A DNA stretch of 64,000 bases from Alicyclobacillus herbarius DSM 13609 (GTDB lineage: Bacteria; Bacillota; Bacilli; Alicyclobacillales; Alicyclobacillaceae): assembly GCF_000430585.1 (NCBI RefSeq), contig NZ_AUMH01000014.1, forward strand, positions 33,141 to 97,140, read 5' to 3'. The first letter of the stretch is position 1. Each line of letters starts with the position of its first letter. The notes beneath the pieces are model-generated. The model saw only the letters and a list, made by a program, of their open reading frames with translations, had not been told where the DNA came from and made no database searches. Below, in pieces: positions 49,986 through 61,248 of the stretch. The translations under genes were made by a program, and so were the position numbers.

Positions 49986-50044
49986 CATGCCGTGTCCAGA
50001 AAACGGCTTAAACGCCGTGCAGTGCGTTTGCTAAAATAACCATC

Positions 50045-50072
50045 GAATGGGGGAGGATGTTCCATTCTCCCC
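50045..50072 (+). promoter_or_regulatory. Alternate hairpins between gap and pgk
   Basis: GAATGG (50045-50050) can pair with CCATTC (50062-50067), or GGGGAG (50050-50055) with CTCCCC (50067-50072); the two stems exclude each other. TTTG follows the second. In B. subtilis the cggR-gapA mRNA is processed, so these may influence stability or partial termination between gap and pgk. This is a suggestion only. Confidence 0.35.
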
Positions 50073-50102
50073 TTTGCGGTATGTAGGGGATGGTGAGTCT
50101 GG

Positions 50103-51290
50103 ATGACCAAATTGACCGTAAAAGATGTAGACTGGCAAGGGAAAAAGGCGCTTGTTCGCGTGGATTTCAACGTGCCGATGAAAGAGGGGCAGGTGTCGGA
50201 CGATACCCGCATTCGCGCCGCCCTGCCGACGATTGACTACCTGCTGGAGCATGGAGCGGCTGTCGTCCTGATGAGCCATCTGGGACGCCCCAAAGGGCAG
50301 CCCAATCCAGCGTATTCGCTGCGGCCGGTGGCGGATTACCTGCGCGGGTTGAAACCTGCCTGGAGTGTGGCGTTTGCGGAGGATTGCATCGGGGAAGCGG
50401 CCGAATCTAAAGCCTCGCAGCTTCAGCCGGGTCAGGTGCTGTTGTTGGAAAACCTTCGCTTTCACGCCGGGGAGGAAAAGAACGATCCCGCCTTTGCCCA
50501 GGCTCTGGCGAGGCTCGGTGACGTCTACGTCAACGATGCTTTCGGTACGGCCCATCGCGCCCATGCCTCGACCGCGGGGGTGGCTCAGTACCTGACGGCT
50601 GTGGCCGGGAAGTTGCTGGAAAAGGAAATCCGCGTCATGGGGGACGCCCTTGCCCACCCAGAGCGGCCGTTTGTCGCAGTCATTGGCGGCGCCAAGATTT
50701 CGGACAAGATTGGTGTCATTGAGAATCTGCTCGGTAAGGTGGATGCCCTGCTCATCGGCGGCGGAATGGCCAACACCTTCCTCAAGGCGCAGGGTTACCG
50801 CCTGGGCGAGTCGCTGGTGGAGGAGGGCGCGCTTGACACCGCTCGGGCACTCATCGACAAGGCGAAAACGGAGAATCGGCGCTTGCTTTTGCCTACCGAC
50901 CTCGTGGTTGCCGAACGGTTCGCCGCCGATGCACCACACGCGGTACATAAGGTCGATGCGATGCCGACAAAGGGGATGGCGCTCGACGTTGGTCCCGAGA
51001 CGCTCAGTGTCTATCAAAGCGTCATCCGGGACGCCCGCACCGTGATTTGGAACGGACCCATGGGTGTGTTTGAAATGCCTGCCTTTGCCGTGGGCACCAA
51101 GGGCATTGCCGAGGCGATGGCCGAAGTCAAAGGCGTAACGATTGTCGGTGGCGGCGATTCCGTCGCGGCGGTCGAAGAAACCGGGTTGGCTGGTCGGATG
51201 ACCCATGTCTCCACCGGTGGCGGGGCTTCGCTGGAGTTCCTTGAGGGCAAAACGCTTCCCGGTGTGGCTGCGCTGACCGAGAAGGAGTAA
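50103..51290 (+). CDS. pgk: Phosphoglycerate kinase
   Basis: Transfers phosphate from 1,3-bisphosphoglycerate to ADP. The substrate-binding N-terminal motif [13 protein letters not shown], the SHLGRPKG loop, [16 protein letters not shown], and the nucleotide-binding end [13 protein letters not shown]...[17 protein letters not shown] are all present. It has 395 residues, normal for the bacterial enzyme. The ribosome-binding site is weak (GGGGATGGTGAG), about 9-12 bases before the ATG. It is the third gene of the CggR operon. Confidence 0.97.
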   Translation: MTKLTVKDVDWQGKKALVRVDFNVPMKEGQVSDDTRIRAALPTIDYLLEHGAAVVLMSHLGRPKGQPNPAYSLRPVADYLRGLKPAWSVAFAEDCIGEAAESKASQLQPGQVLLLENLRFHAGEEKNDPAFAQALARLGDVYVNDAFGTAHRAHASTAGVAQYLTAVAGKLLEKEIRVMGDALAHPERPFVAVIGGAKISDKIGVIENLLGKVDALLIGGGMANTFLKAQGYRLGESLVEEGALDTARALIDKAKTENRRLLLPTDLVVAERFAADAPHAVHKVDAMPTKGMALDVGPETLSVYQSVIRDARTVIWNGPMGVFEMPAFAVGTKGIAEAMAEVKGVTIVGGGDSVAAVEETGLAGRMTHVSTGGGASLEFLEGKTLPGVAALTEKE

Positions 51291-51388
51291 CTGCAAAGGG
51301 GCAGCCGCTCGAGCCGTGGGATCTGAGCTGTCAATCGAACGGTGAACCTCCGAAGCGAATGGTCGGGTCAGGAAAGCGGGGGATAGAA

Positions 51389-52177
51389 GTGAACCGACGG
51401 AAATTGTTGATGGGAAACTGGAAAATGTATAAAACGGTGGCGGAGGCGCGCGCTTTTGCCGAAGAGTTGGGTCGTCAAAGCCACCGCCTGCCAAAGCCTG
51501 TCGATTACGCCGTTTGTGCGCCGTTCACGGCGCTGCACATCCTGCCTGTGATGTTGCCGACGAACGTGGCCGTAGGCGCACAAAACGTGTACTTTGAGAC
51601 AGAGGGCGCGTTTACGGGTGAAATCGCACCAGGCATGCTCAGCGAGCTGCACGTGCGCTATGTCCTGGTTGGCCACTCCGAACGGAGGCTGATTTTTGGC
51701 GAGTCGGACGAATGGGCCGCCAAAAAGGTGAAAGCCGTGACCGACGCCGGCATGGTGCCGGTGCTGTGCGTCGGGGAGAACCTCTCGGAGCGTGAGTCCG
51801 GCCAGACCGAGACGCTGGTGCGTGGACAGGTTCGTAAGGGCCTGTCGCTTTTGGATAGTAAAGCGCTCGGAGAGCCGGTTATCGCGTATGAGCCGGTGTG
51901 GGCGATTGGCAGTGGCAAGACCCCGACCGCCGAGGAGGCGCAGGCGGTCATTCAGGCGATTCGTGCTGAGCTAGCAGACCTCGCCGGAGCGGACACGGCC
52001 GCCCGGGTGCGCATTCTGTACGGGGGCAGTGTCAAACCGGCGAACATCGCTTCGTTTGTCGGCCAGCCTGATATTGACGGCGCACTTGTCGGCGGGGCCA
52101 GTTTAGAGGCTGAGTCGTTCGTTCAGATGGCCGAGGCGCTGGCTCAAGTTGCTGCGGGGGGTGAAGCGCGTGGCTGA
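51389..52177 (+). CDS. tpiA: Triosephosphate isomerase
   Basis: Interconverts dihydroxyacetone phosphate and glyceraldehyde-3-phosphate. The catalytic residues are in NWKM (Lys), VGHSERR (His) and AYEPVWAIG (Glu), with the flexible loop 6 following (SGKTPTAEE), then YGGSVKP and [13 protein letters not shown] 51389 gives 262 residues; it lies after GGGGGATAG. The 98-base gap after pgk holds no clear terminator. It overlaps gpmI by eight bases. Confidence 0.97.
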   Translation: MNRRKLLMGNWKMYKTVAEARAFAEELGRQSHRLPKPVDYAVCAPFTALHILPVMLPTNVAVGAQNVYFETEGAFTGEIAPGMLSELHVRYVLVGHSERRLIFGESDEWAAKKVKAVTDAGMVPVLCVGENLSERESGQTETLVRGQVRKGLSLLDSKALGEPVIAYEPVWAIGSGKTPTAEEAQAVIQAIRAELADLAGADTAARVRILYGGSVKPANIASFVGQPDIDGALVGGASLEAESFVQMAEALAQVAAGGEARG

Positions 52178-53786
52178 GACACAAGGCGAGCGTAAGACAG
52201 AGTGGACGCGAATCAGTCCCGACTTTGCCCGCAAGCCAAGGCCTCATGGCCGGGGGCCGGTGGCGCTTGTCATTCTGGACGGGTTTGGCTGGCGCCGCGA
52301 GCGCGAAGCTAACGCGGTGGCTCTGGCCAAGAAGCCGGTCTTCGACAAGCTCTGGGAGACCTATCCGCACACCACGTTGAAAGCCAGTGAGGAAGCCGTC
52401 GGGCTGCCGGATAATCAGTTCGGGAATTCCGAGGTCGGCCATACGACCATCGGCGCCGGACGCATCCTGTATCAGGACCTGACGCGCATCAATATGGCCA
52501 TCGCGTCCGGATCGTTCAATCAGAACGAGGCGCTGCTGGGCGCCATCCGGCACGTAAAAGAACACGGAAGCCGTCTGCATCTCATGGGGCTCGTCTCAGA
52601 AGGCGGCGTGCATAGCCACCTGCGTCACCTTCTGGCATTGATTCGTCTCGCAGCCAAGGAGCAGGTGGAGCGCGTCTTCGTTCACGCCTTCATGGACGGA
52701 CGGGATGTCCCGCCGACCTCTGGTCAACAGTATATGCGTCAGCTTTTAGACGCCATGAAAGACGCGGGTGTCGGGCAGGTTGCCACGATATCCGGCCGCT
52801 ACTACGGGATGGACCGGGATAACCGTTGGGACCGCACCGAGCTGGCCTACCGGGCGATGGTTTACGGAGAAGGCACCAAGGCACAGGACCCACTGCAGGC
52901 GATTCTCGACAGCTATGAGCAGGGGGTCACAGACGAGTTCATCAAGCCGACCGTCATCGTGGACGCTTCCGGTCAACCCGTGGGCTCGATTGCCGACGGG
53001 GACGCGGTCATCATGTTCAACTTTCGCCCCGACCGGGCGATTCAAATCTCGCGCGTCTTCACGAACGAGGACTTTCGCGAGTTTGACCGCGGACCGAAGT
53101 TTCCCCGCGTGCATTACGTCTGCATGACCAAGTACAGCGAGACGGTCGGCGGGGTAGTGGCGTTCGCACCAGTGGACCTGGACAATACCTTGGGTGAAGT
53201 GATTTCCCAAGCCGGACTGACCCAGCTGCGTATCGCCGAGACCGAGAAATATCCACACGTGACCTTCTTTATGTCGGGCGGCCGCGAGGCTCCCTTCCCG
53301 GGCGAGGAACGCATCCTGGTGCCGTCGCCGAAAGTCGCCACGTATGACCTGAAGCCGGAAATGAGTGCCTACGAGGTGGCGGATGCGGCGGTGGAACGCA
53401 TAAAGTCGGGCGAGATCGACGTCGTCATCTTGAACTTCGCCAATCCAGACATGGTCGGTCATACGGGCAGTCTGGAGGCCGCTATCAAGGCCATCGAGGC
53501 GGTCGACGAGTGCCTGGGCAAGGTCCTGGATGCGCTGGCCAGCCAGGGCGGTGTGGCGTTGGTGACGGCCGACCACGGCAACGCGGACATTATGGTCGAT
53601 CCGCACACCGGCGAACCCTGTACAACGCATACGCTGGAATTGGTGCCGCTTGTCGTCACATCGAACGAATACGAGATTCACCCGGGTGGACTGGCGGACC
53701 TGGCGCCAACGCTGCTGGATTTGATTGGCATTTCGGCGCCCAGAGAAATGACGGGTCACAGCTTGATTGTCCGCAAACAGAACTGA
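52170..53786 (+). CDS. gpmI: 2,3-bisphosphoglycerate-independent phosphoglycerate mutase
   Basis: A manganese-dependent enzyme of the alkaline-phosphatase superfamily that interconverts 3- and 2-phosphoglycerate; in Bacillus it is also important for sporulation and germination because of its pH sensitivity. The phosphoserine is S87 in [11 protein letters not shown], and metal ligands lie in LDGFG and TADHGNAD. It has 538 residues, about 25 longer than usual, because of an Arg/Lys-rich leader before [14 protein letters not shown] 52170 is supported by GGGGGGTGAAG just upstream. If the start were later, no other good site is seen. Confidence 0.95.
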   Translation: MAETQGERKTEWTRISPDFARKPRPHGRGPVALVILDGFGWRREREANAVALAKKPVFDKLWETYPHTTLKASEEAVGLPDNQFGNSEVGHTTIGAGRILYQDLTRINMAIASGSFNQNEALLGAIRHVKEHGSRLHLMGLVSEGGVHSHLRHLLALIRLAAKEQVERVFVHAFMDGRDVPPTSGQQYMRQLLDAMKDAGVGQVATISGRYYGMDRDNRWDRTELAYRAMVYGEGTKAQDPLQAILDSYEQGVTDEFIKPTVIVDASGQPVGSIADGDAVIMFNFRPDRAIQISRVFTNEDFREFDRGPKFPRVHYVCMTKYSETVGGVVAFAPVDLDNTLGEVISQAGLTQLRIAETEKYPHVTFFMSGGREAPFPGEERILVPSPKVATYDLKPEMSAYEVADAAVERIKSGEIDVVILNFANPDMVGHTGSLEAAIKAIEAVDECLGKVLDALASQGGVALVTADHGNADIMVDPHTGEPCTTHTLELVPLVVTSNEYEIHPGGLADLAPTLLDLIGISAPREMTGHSLIVRKQN

Positions 53787-53866
53787 GCGATGGGTGGCTG
53801 GGCCGACGTGCAGCCCGGCCGTTCCTGCTTGGTCCCATCGTATACATAATCTCCGTGAAAGGATGA

Positions 53867-55162
<1,296 letters not shown>

Positions 55163-55220
55163 TAGACTGAACCCAATCGGTTTAACGGGTGCCTAGTGAA
55201 GCGCACCGAGTGGGGGTGAA

Positions 55221-55463
55221 ATGGTGTTAACTGCGGCAAAAATTGTGCTGGTGGTTCTGTGTGTCCTGTTGATTGGGGTGATTCTCCTGCAATCGGGGCG
55301 CAGTGCTGGACTCTCCGGAGTGATTACGGGTGGACCTGACCAGCTCGTCAACCGCAAGGCGAAAGGGTTGGATTCGTTTCTGGCCAAGGTGACGGTGGTC
55401 ATTGCTGTCCTGTTTTTCCTGGCCACCCTATTTATCGCCTTCACCTTCCACCATTCGGTGTGA
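55221..55463 (+). CDS. secG: Protein translocase subunit SecG
   Basis: An 80-residue accessory subunit of the SecYEG channel, with two membrane helices (about 4-24 and 56-78) and the conserved loop between them (LLQSGRSAGLSGVI...). It comes in the same order relative to eno, esterase and rnr as in Bacillus. The ATG is preceded by GGGGGTGAA. A strong terminator follows 10 bases after the stop. Confidence 0.93.
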   Translation: MVLTAAKIVLVVLCVLLIGVILLQSGRSAGLSGVITGGPDQLVNRKAKGLDSFLAKVTVVIAVLFFLATLFIAFTFHHSV

Positions 55464-55473
55464 CGGCTTTTCG

Positions 55474-55503
55474 GATGCCGCCCCCTTTTGGGCGGCATCT
55501 TTC
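55474..55503 (+). terminator. Terminator after secG
   Basis: GATGCCGCCC (55474-55483) and GGGCGGCATC (55490-55499) form a perfect 10-bp stem with loop CCTTTT, followed by TTT. It separates the glycolysis-secG unit from the esterase gene. Confidence 0.82.
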
Positions 55504-55578
55504 GATTGGCCGGGATATGTCGTGATTCGCGGGGACCTTGTCGTTATGGGCCGGGACTTGTCGTTGGGGGGAAGTCCG

Positions 55579-56322
55579 ATGCCGGAAGAAGTCTGTGTCC
55601 TGATTCATGGCTTCGGTGGGTTGCCTGAAGAATTGAAACCGCTTGCGGATGCGCTCGCGGACAACGGGTATGAGGTTGTACTGCCGCCCTTGTGGCGCGA
55701 CGGGGAGAGTGGCGGTCAATCCCGCCGAGAGCCTGGACAGGCCACGGTGACGAGCTGGATCACGAAGATTGTTCCGGCGGTCGAGGCGGCGCTCCAAAAA
55801 GGCCGGCGGGTGCACCTGATTGGCTTCTCGCTGGGTGCTCTTCTCTCGAGCTTAATCGCGGAACAGTATAAGGTCGCCAGTGTGGTCATGCTGGCGCCGA
55901 TTCTTTACTACGCCGGCAGCAATCCACTGTTTCAGCAAATTGCGCTGGCCATCAAGGCGAACTGGCCGCGTACAGAGGCTGCTCAGGAGGTGCTGCGGGG
56001 ACGCTTGGACAAACTCGGTGGTACGCCGCTAAAGACCGCGCGCCAACTACGGCGTGTGGTGCAAATGACCAAGCGCGTGTTGCCGCGAATGGTCTGTCCA
56101 CTTTGCGTCATTCAAGGCGAAAAGGACGAACTCGCCGACCCGCGCAGCGCCGAGTATATCTACGACGCCGTTCCAGCGACGATAAAGGAACTGCACTACG
56201 TAGAGGGAGCCGGCCACATGCTCCTGATTGACAATCCCGATACGGTCACCCGCTTGGTGCTGGCGTTTTTATCCTCACTTCCGGGCGATTCCGTGCATAC
56301 GCACCCGGCTTTAACCTCTTGA
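55579..56322 (+). CDS. Carboxylesterase (alpha/beta hydrolase, Est30/YvaK type)
   Basis: A 247-residue lipid-ester hydrolase of the Est30 family. The oxyanion-hole region is CVLIHGFGGLPEEL, the nucleophile is the Ser of GFSLGALL, and the acid and base are in GEKDELADP and GAGHMLLIDNP. GGGGGGAAG precedes ATG 55579; the open frame runs 177 bases further upstream without a ribosome-binding site. In Bacillus yvaK occupies the same place between secG and rnr. The natural substrate is unknown. Confidence 0.9.
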   Translation: MPEEVCVLIHGFGGLPEELKPLADALADNGYEVVLPPLWRDGESGGQSRREPGQATVTSWITKIVPAVEAALQKGRRVHLIGFSLGALLSSLIAEQYKVASVVMLAPILYYAGSNPLFQQIALAIKANWPRTEAAQEVLRGRLDKLGGTPLKTARQLRRVVQMTKRVLPRMVCPLCVIQGEKDELADPRSAEYIYDAVPATIKELHYVEGAGHMLLIDNPDTVTRLVLAFLSSLPGDSVHTHPALTS

Positions 56323-56451
56323 GGCGACGGAGTATCGCGTCCTGCTTGTGGTGATAATGAAGTCGTAGCAGAGAACGGGTATCGTAGCGCGATAATTCCT
56401 TTCCCATTTGGAACACACTTTCAGACACAGGCAAGGAGGCGACAGCTGGTT

Positions 56452-58989
56452 GTGGTGAGCCGCCAGGACATCCTCGACTATATGCAGCATGACGCGTATC
56501 GACCGCTGACGGCCCACGAGTTGGTCGAGACGTTTGAACTAGAATCGGAAGACGAGGAGGAGCGGTTCCTCCAGTTGCTCGCCGACCTAGAAGAAAAAGG
56601 CGAAGTCGTTCGCACGCGGACCAACCGCTACGGGGTGCCGGAGCGGATGAACCTGGTGCGTGGGCGCATCCAGATGAAGGCGCGCGGCTTCGGTTTTCTC
56701 ATTCCCGAGCAGGAAGGGGAACCGGACGTCTACATCGCCGCTGGGGATTTGAACGGGGCGATGAGCGGGGACCTGGCTTTGGTCCGCATTGACAAGTCGA
56801 GCGCGGGACCCCGCCGCGAGGGTCAGGTCGTTCGCATCCTGAAGCGGGCGCAGCACCGGGTCGTCGGACAGTTCACTCGTTATCGCGATCACGCCTTTGT
56901 CTCTCCCTTGGACAAGCGGTTCCCGCAGGACATCTTCATTGCCCGCGGGGATATGATGGATGCGCATGATGGCTACGTCGTGGTGGTGGAAATCACCTCG
57001 TATCCGACGGCGACGCGCGGCCCTGAGGGGCGTGTCGTGGAGGTGCTGGGTCACCCGGATGCACCCGGCGTGGACATCCTGGCGGTGGTACGCAAGTACG
57101 GCTTGGCCGAGGCGTTTCCGGAAGCGGTGCTCCGGGCGGCGGAGGCCATCCCGCTGGAGATTCCCCCGAAGGACCTGGAAGGTCGGCGCGATTTGCGCGA
57201 GGAGACGATTGTCACCATCGACGGCGAGGACGCGAAAGACCTGGACGACGCGGTGCAGGTCAAGCGTTTGCCGAACGGCAACTTTTTACTCGGGGTACAC
57301 ATCGCCGATGTCGGCTGGTATGTCAAGGAGGGCAGCCGTCTCGACAAAGAGGCGTATAAGCGCGGCACCAGCGTCTACCTGGTGGATAGGGTCATTCCCA
57401 TGTTGCCGCAGCGGCTGTCCAACAACATCTGCTCGCTCAACCCGCAGGTCGACCGCTTGACCCTCTCCTGCCAAATGGAGATCACCCCGGCCGGCGATCG
57501 TGTGGCCTACGACATCTTTTCCAGCGTCATCCGCACAACCGAACGGATGACGTATCGGAACGTCAATCGCATTTTGGTCGATCACGATCCGGAAGCGCGT
57601 GCCCGCTACCGCTCACTGGTGCCGATGTTCGAGGATATGGCCGAGCTGGCTGACATCCTGCGCCAGCGGCGGATGGCCCGCGGGGCGATTGATTTCGACT
57701 TTGACGAAATCAAGGTCGAGGTGGACGATCTCGGTCGGCCCCTAGCCCTGACTCCTCGCGAGCGGTCGATTGCGGAGCGGCTGATTGAAGAGTTTATGCT
57801 GGCGGCCAATGAGACCATCGCGGAGCACTTTTATTGGCTCGGCATCCCGTTTGTGTACCGGATCCACGAAGAGCCGGATCCGCAGAAACTGCTCGAGTTC
57901 AACCAGTTTATCCATAACTTTGGCTACCACGTCAAGGGGGTGGGCAACCGCGTCCACCCGCGCGCCCTACAGGCGGTGCTGAAAGAGATTGAAGGCACGC
58001 GCGAGGAGGCGGTCATCTCGAAATTGATGCTGCGTTCCTTACGTCAAGCCCGGTACGCACCCGAGTGTGTGGGCCATTTCGGCCTGGCGGCAAAGTATTA
58101 CACCCACTTTACCTCGCCGATTCGCCGCTATCCCGACTTGGTCATCCATCGCATCATCCGCGAGGTGTTGGACACAGGTGGCCGGCTGTCGGAAGAACGG
58201 CTGGCGCACCTGCAGGCGTTTGTCGAGGACGCTGCCCGTCAGTCGAGCGAGTGTGAGCGCACCGCCCAGGACGCCGAACGCGAGGTCGATCAACTGAAGA
58301 CGGTCGAGTATATGCTCGACCATATTGGCGAAGAGTTTGACGGTGTCATCAGCGGGGTCACCTCGTTTGGATTGTTTGTCCACCTGGACAACGGAGCCGA
58401 GGGTCTGATTCACATCAGTTACCTGACCGACGATTACTACATCCACTACGAGAAGCTGATGGCCCTCGTCGGGGAGAGGACGCGGCGCGTCTTTCGTCTT
58501 GGCGATCCGGTCGTGGTCCGGGTGGCGGCGGCGAGTAAGGAGAACCTCTCGATTGACTTCGAGTTGGTCGCGCACCGCCGCGAGGCCACCATGGTCACCG
58601 AAAAGGGCGTGCATACGATTGAGTATGACGAGGACCTGTCTCCCAAAGAGCGGCGCCGTCGCATCCGGCAGCGGGCTCAGTTGGCACGCGGCCCGGTCCA
58701 AGGTCCAACTGGCCCTCGCGTTGGGCATCGCCGCCGCAGGTCGGAAGAGTTTTTGGACGGTACGGGACCCCGCCGGGGTCGACGCCGGAGTGGGACAAAG
58801 ACCCCGGTCTCGGTTGCCGGGATTGCCGGTGAAATGGCTGCCCCAGGTACGGCAAACCGCGCTCGCCGCAAGCGCAATCGCGATAAAGTCGCCGTGGCCG
58901 CGAACGGATCGACCCGTTATGGGGCGCGGGGAGGAAAACCGACCGGTGCCCGCCGGCGTAAGGCAAAGCGCGGCCGGCGCGTGCATTGA
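56452..58989 (+). CDS. rnr: Ribonuclease R
   Basis: A 3'-5' exoribonuclease that degrades structured RNA and, with SmpB and tmRNA, removes faulty mRNAs from rescued ribosomes. The N-terminal helix-turn-helix (about 1-65) is followed by two cold-shock domains, the RNB catalytic domain (about 245-580, with EDAKDLDDAV carrying the metal aspartates) and an S1 domain (about 635-715). The last 110 or so residues form a very Arg/Lys/Gly-rich, probably disordered tail, longer than in many relatives, which may bind RNA or ribosomes. GTG 56452 has AAGGAGG about 12 bases before it, so the start is slightly uncertain. Confidence 0.95.
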   Translation: MVSRQDILDYMQHDAYRPLTAHELVETFELESEDEEERFLQLLADLEEKGEVVRTRTNRYGVPERMNLVRGRIQMKARGFGFLIPEQEGEPDVYIAAGDLNGAMSGDLALVRIDKSSAGPRREGQVVRILKRAQHRVVGQFTRYRDHAFVSPLDKRFPQDIFIARGDMMDAHDGYVVVVEITSYPTATRGPEGRVVEVLGHPDAPGVDILAVVRKYGLAEAFPEAVLRAAEAIPLEIPPKDLEGRRDLREETIVTIDGEDAKDLDDAVQVKRLPNGNFLLGVHIADVGWYVKEGSRLDKEAYKRGTSVYLVDRVIPMLPQRLSNNICSLNPQVDRLTLSCQMEITPAGDRVAYDIFSSVIRTTERMTYRNVNRILVDHDPEARARYRSLVPMFEDMAELADILRQRRMARGAIDFDFDEIKVEVDDLGRPLALTPRERSIAERLIEEFMLAANETIAEHFYWLGIPFVYRIHEEPDPQKLLEFNQFIHNFGYHVKGVGNRVHPRALQAVLKEIEGTREEAVISKLMLRSLRQARYAPECVGHFGLAAKYYTHFTSPIRRYPDLVIHRIIREVLDTGGRLSEERLAHLQAFVEDAARQSSECERTAQDAEREVDQLKTVEYMLDHIGEEFDGVISGVTSFGLFVHLDNGAEGLIHISYLTDDYYIHYEKLMALVGERTRRVFRLGDPVVVRVAAASKENLSIDFELVAHRREATMVTEKGVHTIEYDEDLSPKERRRRIRQRAQLARGPVQGPTGPRVGHRRRRSEEFLDGTGPRRGRRRSGTKTPVSVAGIAGEMAAPGTANRARRKRNRDKVAVAANGSTRYGARGGKPTGARRRKAKRGRRVH

Positions 58990-59183
58990 GGCGGGAAACG
59001 GCCTCGACACGCTCGAGACGCAAACCCGCTGGACAAGCCGTGCGGCTGCCGCACGCTCTCCGATTGGGTGCGCTCAACCTCATCGACACCGAGGCTTGAG
59101 TCCGGCACGGCGGGCATGTTACGATTCAGGTTGCACCGATTGGCTGAGTAGATCGATTTTCCGGTGCACCCTGAGGTGAAACG

Positions 59184-59657
59184 ATGGCCAAGGATGAGGA
59201 GCGGCGCGCACTCGCGCAGAACCGCAAGGCATATCACGACTATTTTATCGAGGAAACGTATGAAGCCGGGATTGTCCTCACCGGAACCGAGATCAAGTCC
59301 ATTCGTCGCGGCTCGGTCAGCCTGCGCGATGCGTACGCCCGGATTGAGGGTGGAGAAGTCTACCTGCACAATATGCACGTGAGCCCGTATGAACAGGGCA
59401 ACCGATTCAATCACGATCCGCTCCGCACGCGCAAACTGCTGCTCAAGCGTCAAGAGATCAACAAACTGATTGGCGCGGTGCGAGAGCAGGGCTATACCCT
59501 GGTACCGACCAAACTCTATATCCGCAACGGGTTCTGCAAGGTGGAACTAGGCTTGGCAAAAGGCAAAAAGCTGCACGATAAGCGTGAAGCCATGCGTAAG
59601 CGCGATGCGGACAGGGCCATTCAGCGGGCATTGCGGGAACGGAATCGACGGGCATAA
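59184..59657 (+). CDS. smpB: SsrA-binding protein SmpB
   Basis: The 157-residue partner that carries tmRNA into stalled ribosomes. The beta-barrel core motifs [24 protein letters not shown] and [13 protein letters not shown], and the basic C-terminal tail ([28 protein letters not shown]) that probes the empty mRNA channel, are present. GAGGTGAA precedes the ATG. The tmRNA gene follows after 263 bases that hold no other gene. Confidence 0.97.
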   Translation: MAKDEERRALAQNRKAYHDYFIEETYEAGIVLTGTEIKSIRRGSVSLRDAYARIEGGEVYLHNMHVSPYEQGNRFNHDPLRTRKLLLKRQEINKLIGAVREQGYTLVPTKLYIRNGFCKVELGLAKGKKLHDKREAMRKRDADRAIQRALRERNRRA

Positions 59658-59920
59658 TCCGACTGGACTGCCGCATCCGATGCAAGGCCCCGAATCCGTT
59701 TGGGGGAGCGGCTGGTTGTGCGCAGTCGGGTGGAGGACCGAGTTGGATTACTCACTTAGGCGATTGCCCACGCGGGATTGCCCACGTAGCTAGACCGTGC
59801 AAGTGACCATTGCCAGTGTTGGCAGCAAGTCGGGGTGTACGCGCGCGGCGGTTTTGTGTATGATAATGACAGAGGTTGTTGCCTGACATCGTTCGCTCGG
59901 GCCAGTCGAGCGTCTCTCAT

Positions 59921-60294
59921 GGGGGCGTTTTGGATTCGACGGGGGCTGTTCGAGCATGAACGGCGGGTCGTGGGGCCGCGAGGCCACGTAAAAAACGCGG
60001 ATCTAAATGTAACTGGCAAAGCTAATCGCTTTACCGCAAACAACAACCTCGCCCTGGCTGCCTAATCTCAGTCAGGCCGTCCCGATGTGCGTCGCCCGTG
60101 CGCACGCGGTGACGTCACCCTAGCGGGCTGGCTGCCGATGCGCTCGCGAATCGGCAGTGAGATTCAGTGAGCTTACTCAGCTTGGAGCGTGTGCGTCCGC
60201 GCCAGCTGAGGACCCCCCAATAGACGTACTACACCCGTAGAAGTTCATGTGGCGAGGTCTTCGGACGCGGGTTCGACTCCCGTCGCCTCCACCA
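59921..60294 (+). ncRNA. ssrA: Transfer-messenger RNA (ssrA)
   Basis: The RNA acts as tRNA-Ala and as a short mRNA to free stalled ribosomes and tag their products. The 5' end GGGGGCG pairs with CGCCTCC before ACCA at the 3' end (60291-60294). GATTCGACGGG after the acceptor stem and GGGTTCGACTCCCG in the T arm are diagnostic. The tag frame runs from GGC 60015 to TAA 60063-60065 and encodes GKANRFTANNNLALAA after the alanine brought by tmRNA itself. The tag ends in the ALAA-type protease signal. Several pseudoknot segments fill 60066-60230. A terminator follows. Confidence 0.97.
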
Positions 60295-60297
60295 TGC

Positions 60298-60337
60298 AAA
60301 ACCACGAACCGATTCGATGGTCGTGGTTTTTATTTTA
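60298..60337 (+). terminator. Terminator of ssrA
   Basis: AAACCACGA and TCGTGGTTT (with a 13-base loop) form a stem of nine or more pairs at 60298-60329, followed by the T-rich stretch TTTTATTTTAT. The first arm starts four bases after the tmRNA CCA. Confidence 0.9.
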
Positions 60338-60946
60338 TAAATAGGTATAGGCAAGCATACAACCCACATTTCGGTGGGTCAAGAAAGCTGGCGTGTGTTA
60401 GCGGGTGAAATTTCCGTCTCTGCAAGGTCTAGCCACTCAAAGGGGATCGAGTCTTGCGTACAGGGAAGTCATGTCAGGTACGAATTGTAGAAAGGGCGAC
60501 GACCAGGCCGTAACCTATCTATCGTATTTCACTTGCACACAAAACTTGTCGAGTAGACGCAAATAAGGCCGATTCCGAACGTGTTTGCACCAAGAATAAG
60601 ACAAGGCATAAGGAATTGAAAAAATGCGTGGGGCCTGTGCTATACAAGGGAAGCTACCTCCACTATATTCAAGAACTATGTAATATATAGGTTGGATGTG
60701 GTAGGGTCGTGGTTTTGGACTAATACGATTTGCCTCCACCATCCGAAACCGGAGCTGTTCCAAAAGTGCCGACGCGTTTAGAGGCAGCTCCTTCATGTTA
60801 GATGCCCTCGACAATGCTTTGAGATAATCAACTAGACATACCTCGTTACCTAGAGTATGTTTGACATCTTAGGCTGAACCTAGAACTACGCTGGCCCCGT
60901 AGGGGAGGTTCCTGCATGGGATCGTTTTACAACAGGCCGGCGTATT
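60338..60946. other. Gene-poor, AT-richer stretch downstream of ssrA
   Basis: No convincing gene is seen in about 600 bases. A minus-strand frame of 99 codons (60515-60814) lacks a ribosome-binding site and known motifs. The stretch holds a short hairpin ACCCAC/GTGGGT at 60362-60379 and, at 60732-60742, an 11-base copy of the tmRNA 3' end. By eye its base composition is lower in GC than everything before ssrA. It resembles decayed DNA left by an integrated element. Confidence 0.5.
60732..60742 (+). repeat. Copy of the tmRNA 3' end (possible attachment-site scar)
   Basis: GCCTCCACCAT at 60732-60742 repeats 60285-60295, the tmRNA acceptor end plus one base. The preceding bases (GGTTTTGGACTAATACGATTT) resemble the T-arm sequence of tmRNA in degraded form. 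A direct repeat of a tmRNA 3' end is the usual product of tyrosine-recombinase integration at ssrA. No integrase gene remains between the copies. Confidence 0.45.
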
Positions 60947-61138
60947 TCACTGGTCCTCATTCTCCGTTTGAATCTTCTTTACAATAGTCTCTTTCGGGTT
61001 CCAACACTTGAATTTGTACTCCGGTCTCGTATCGTATCCCAAACGGGAACAATAAGTCCTCACACGATGATTTGCCCGTTCAGCCCTGAAATGAATACAT
61101 GTTGCGCAGCAATGGTAGTCCTTACGTTTTGAATTCAT
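60947..61138 (-). CDS. Small cysteine-rich protein, probable metal binder
   Basis: 63 residues with six cysteines: DYHCCATCIHF, then YCSRLGYDTRPEYKFKCWNP. Short proteins of this pattern occur in several Bacillales without known function; the CxxC plus two later cysteines suggest a zinc site. The ATG at 61138 has GGGGAG eight bases upstream; an ATG 21 bases earlier has none. The gene follows exoA on the minus strand after about 110 bases. Confidence 0.72.
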   Translation of the reverse strand: MNSKRKDYHCCATCIHFRAERANHRVRTYCSRLGYDTRPEYKFKCWNPKETIVKKIQTENEDQ

Positions 61139-61248
61139 GAATTTGGCTCCCCACAACACCTCATATGGACATGCAAGTTATGGTAACCGATAATTGCCAC
61201 GTTCCATAAAAATAGGTTCAGTCTGCCACGTTTGATTTCCTCAGCCGA

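Noticed and set aside
60515..60814. A 99-codon minus-strand frame downstream of ssrA
   Set aside because: No ribosome-binding site, no recognised motif, and it covers the tmRNA-end repeat. It might be a decayed gene but cannot be supported.
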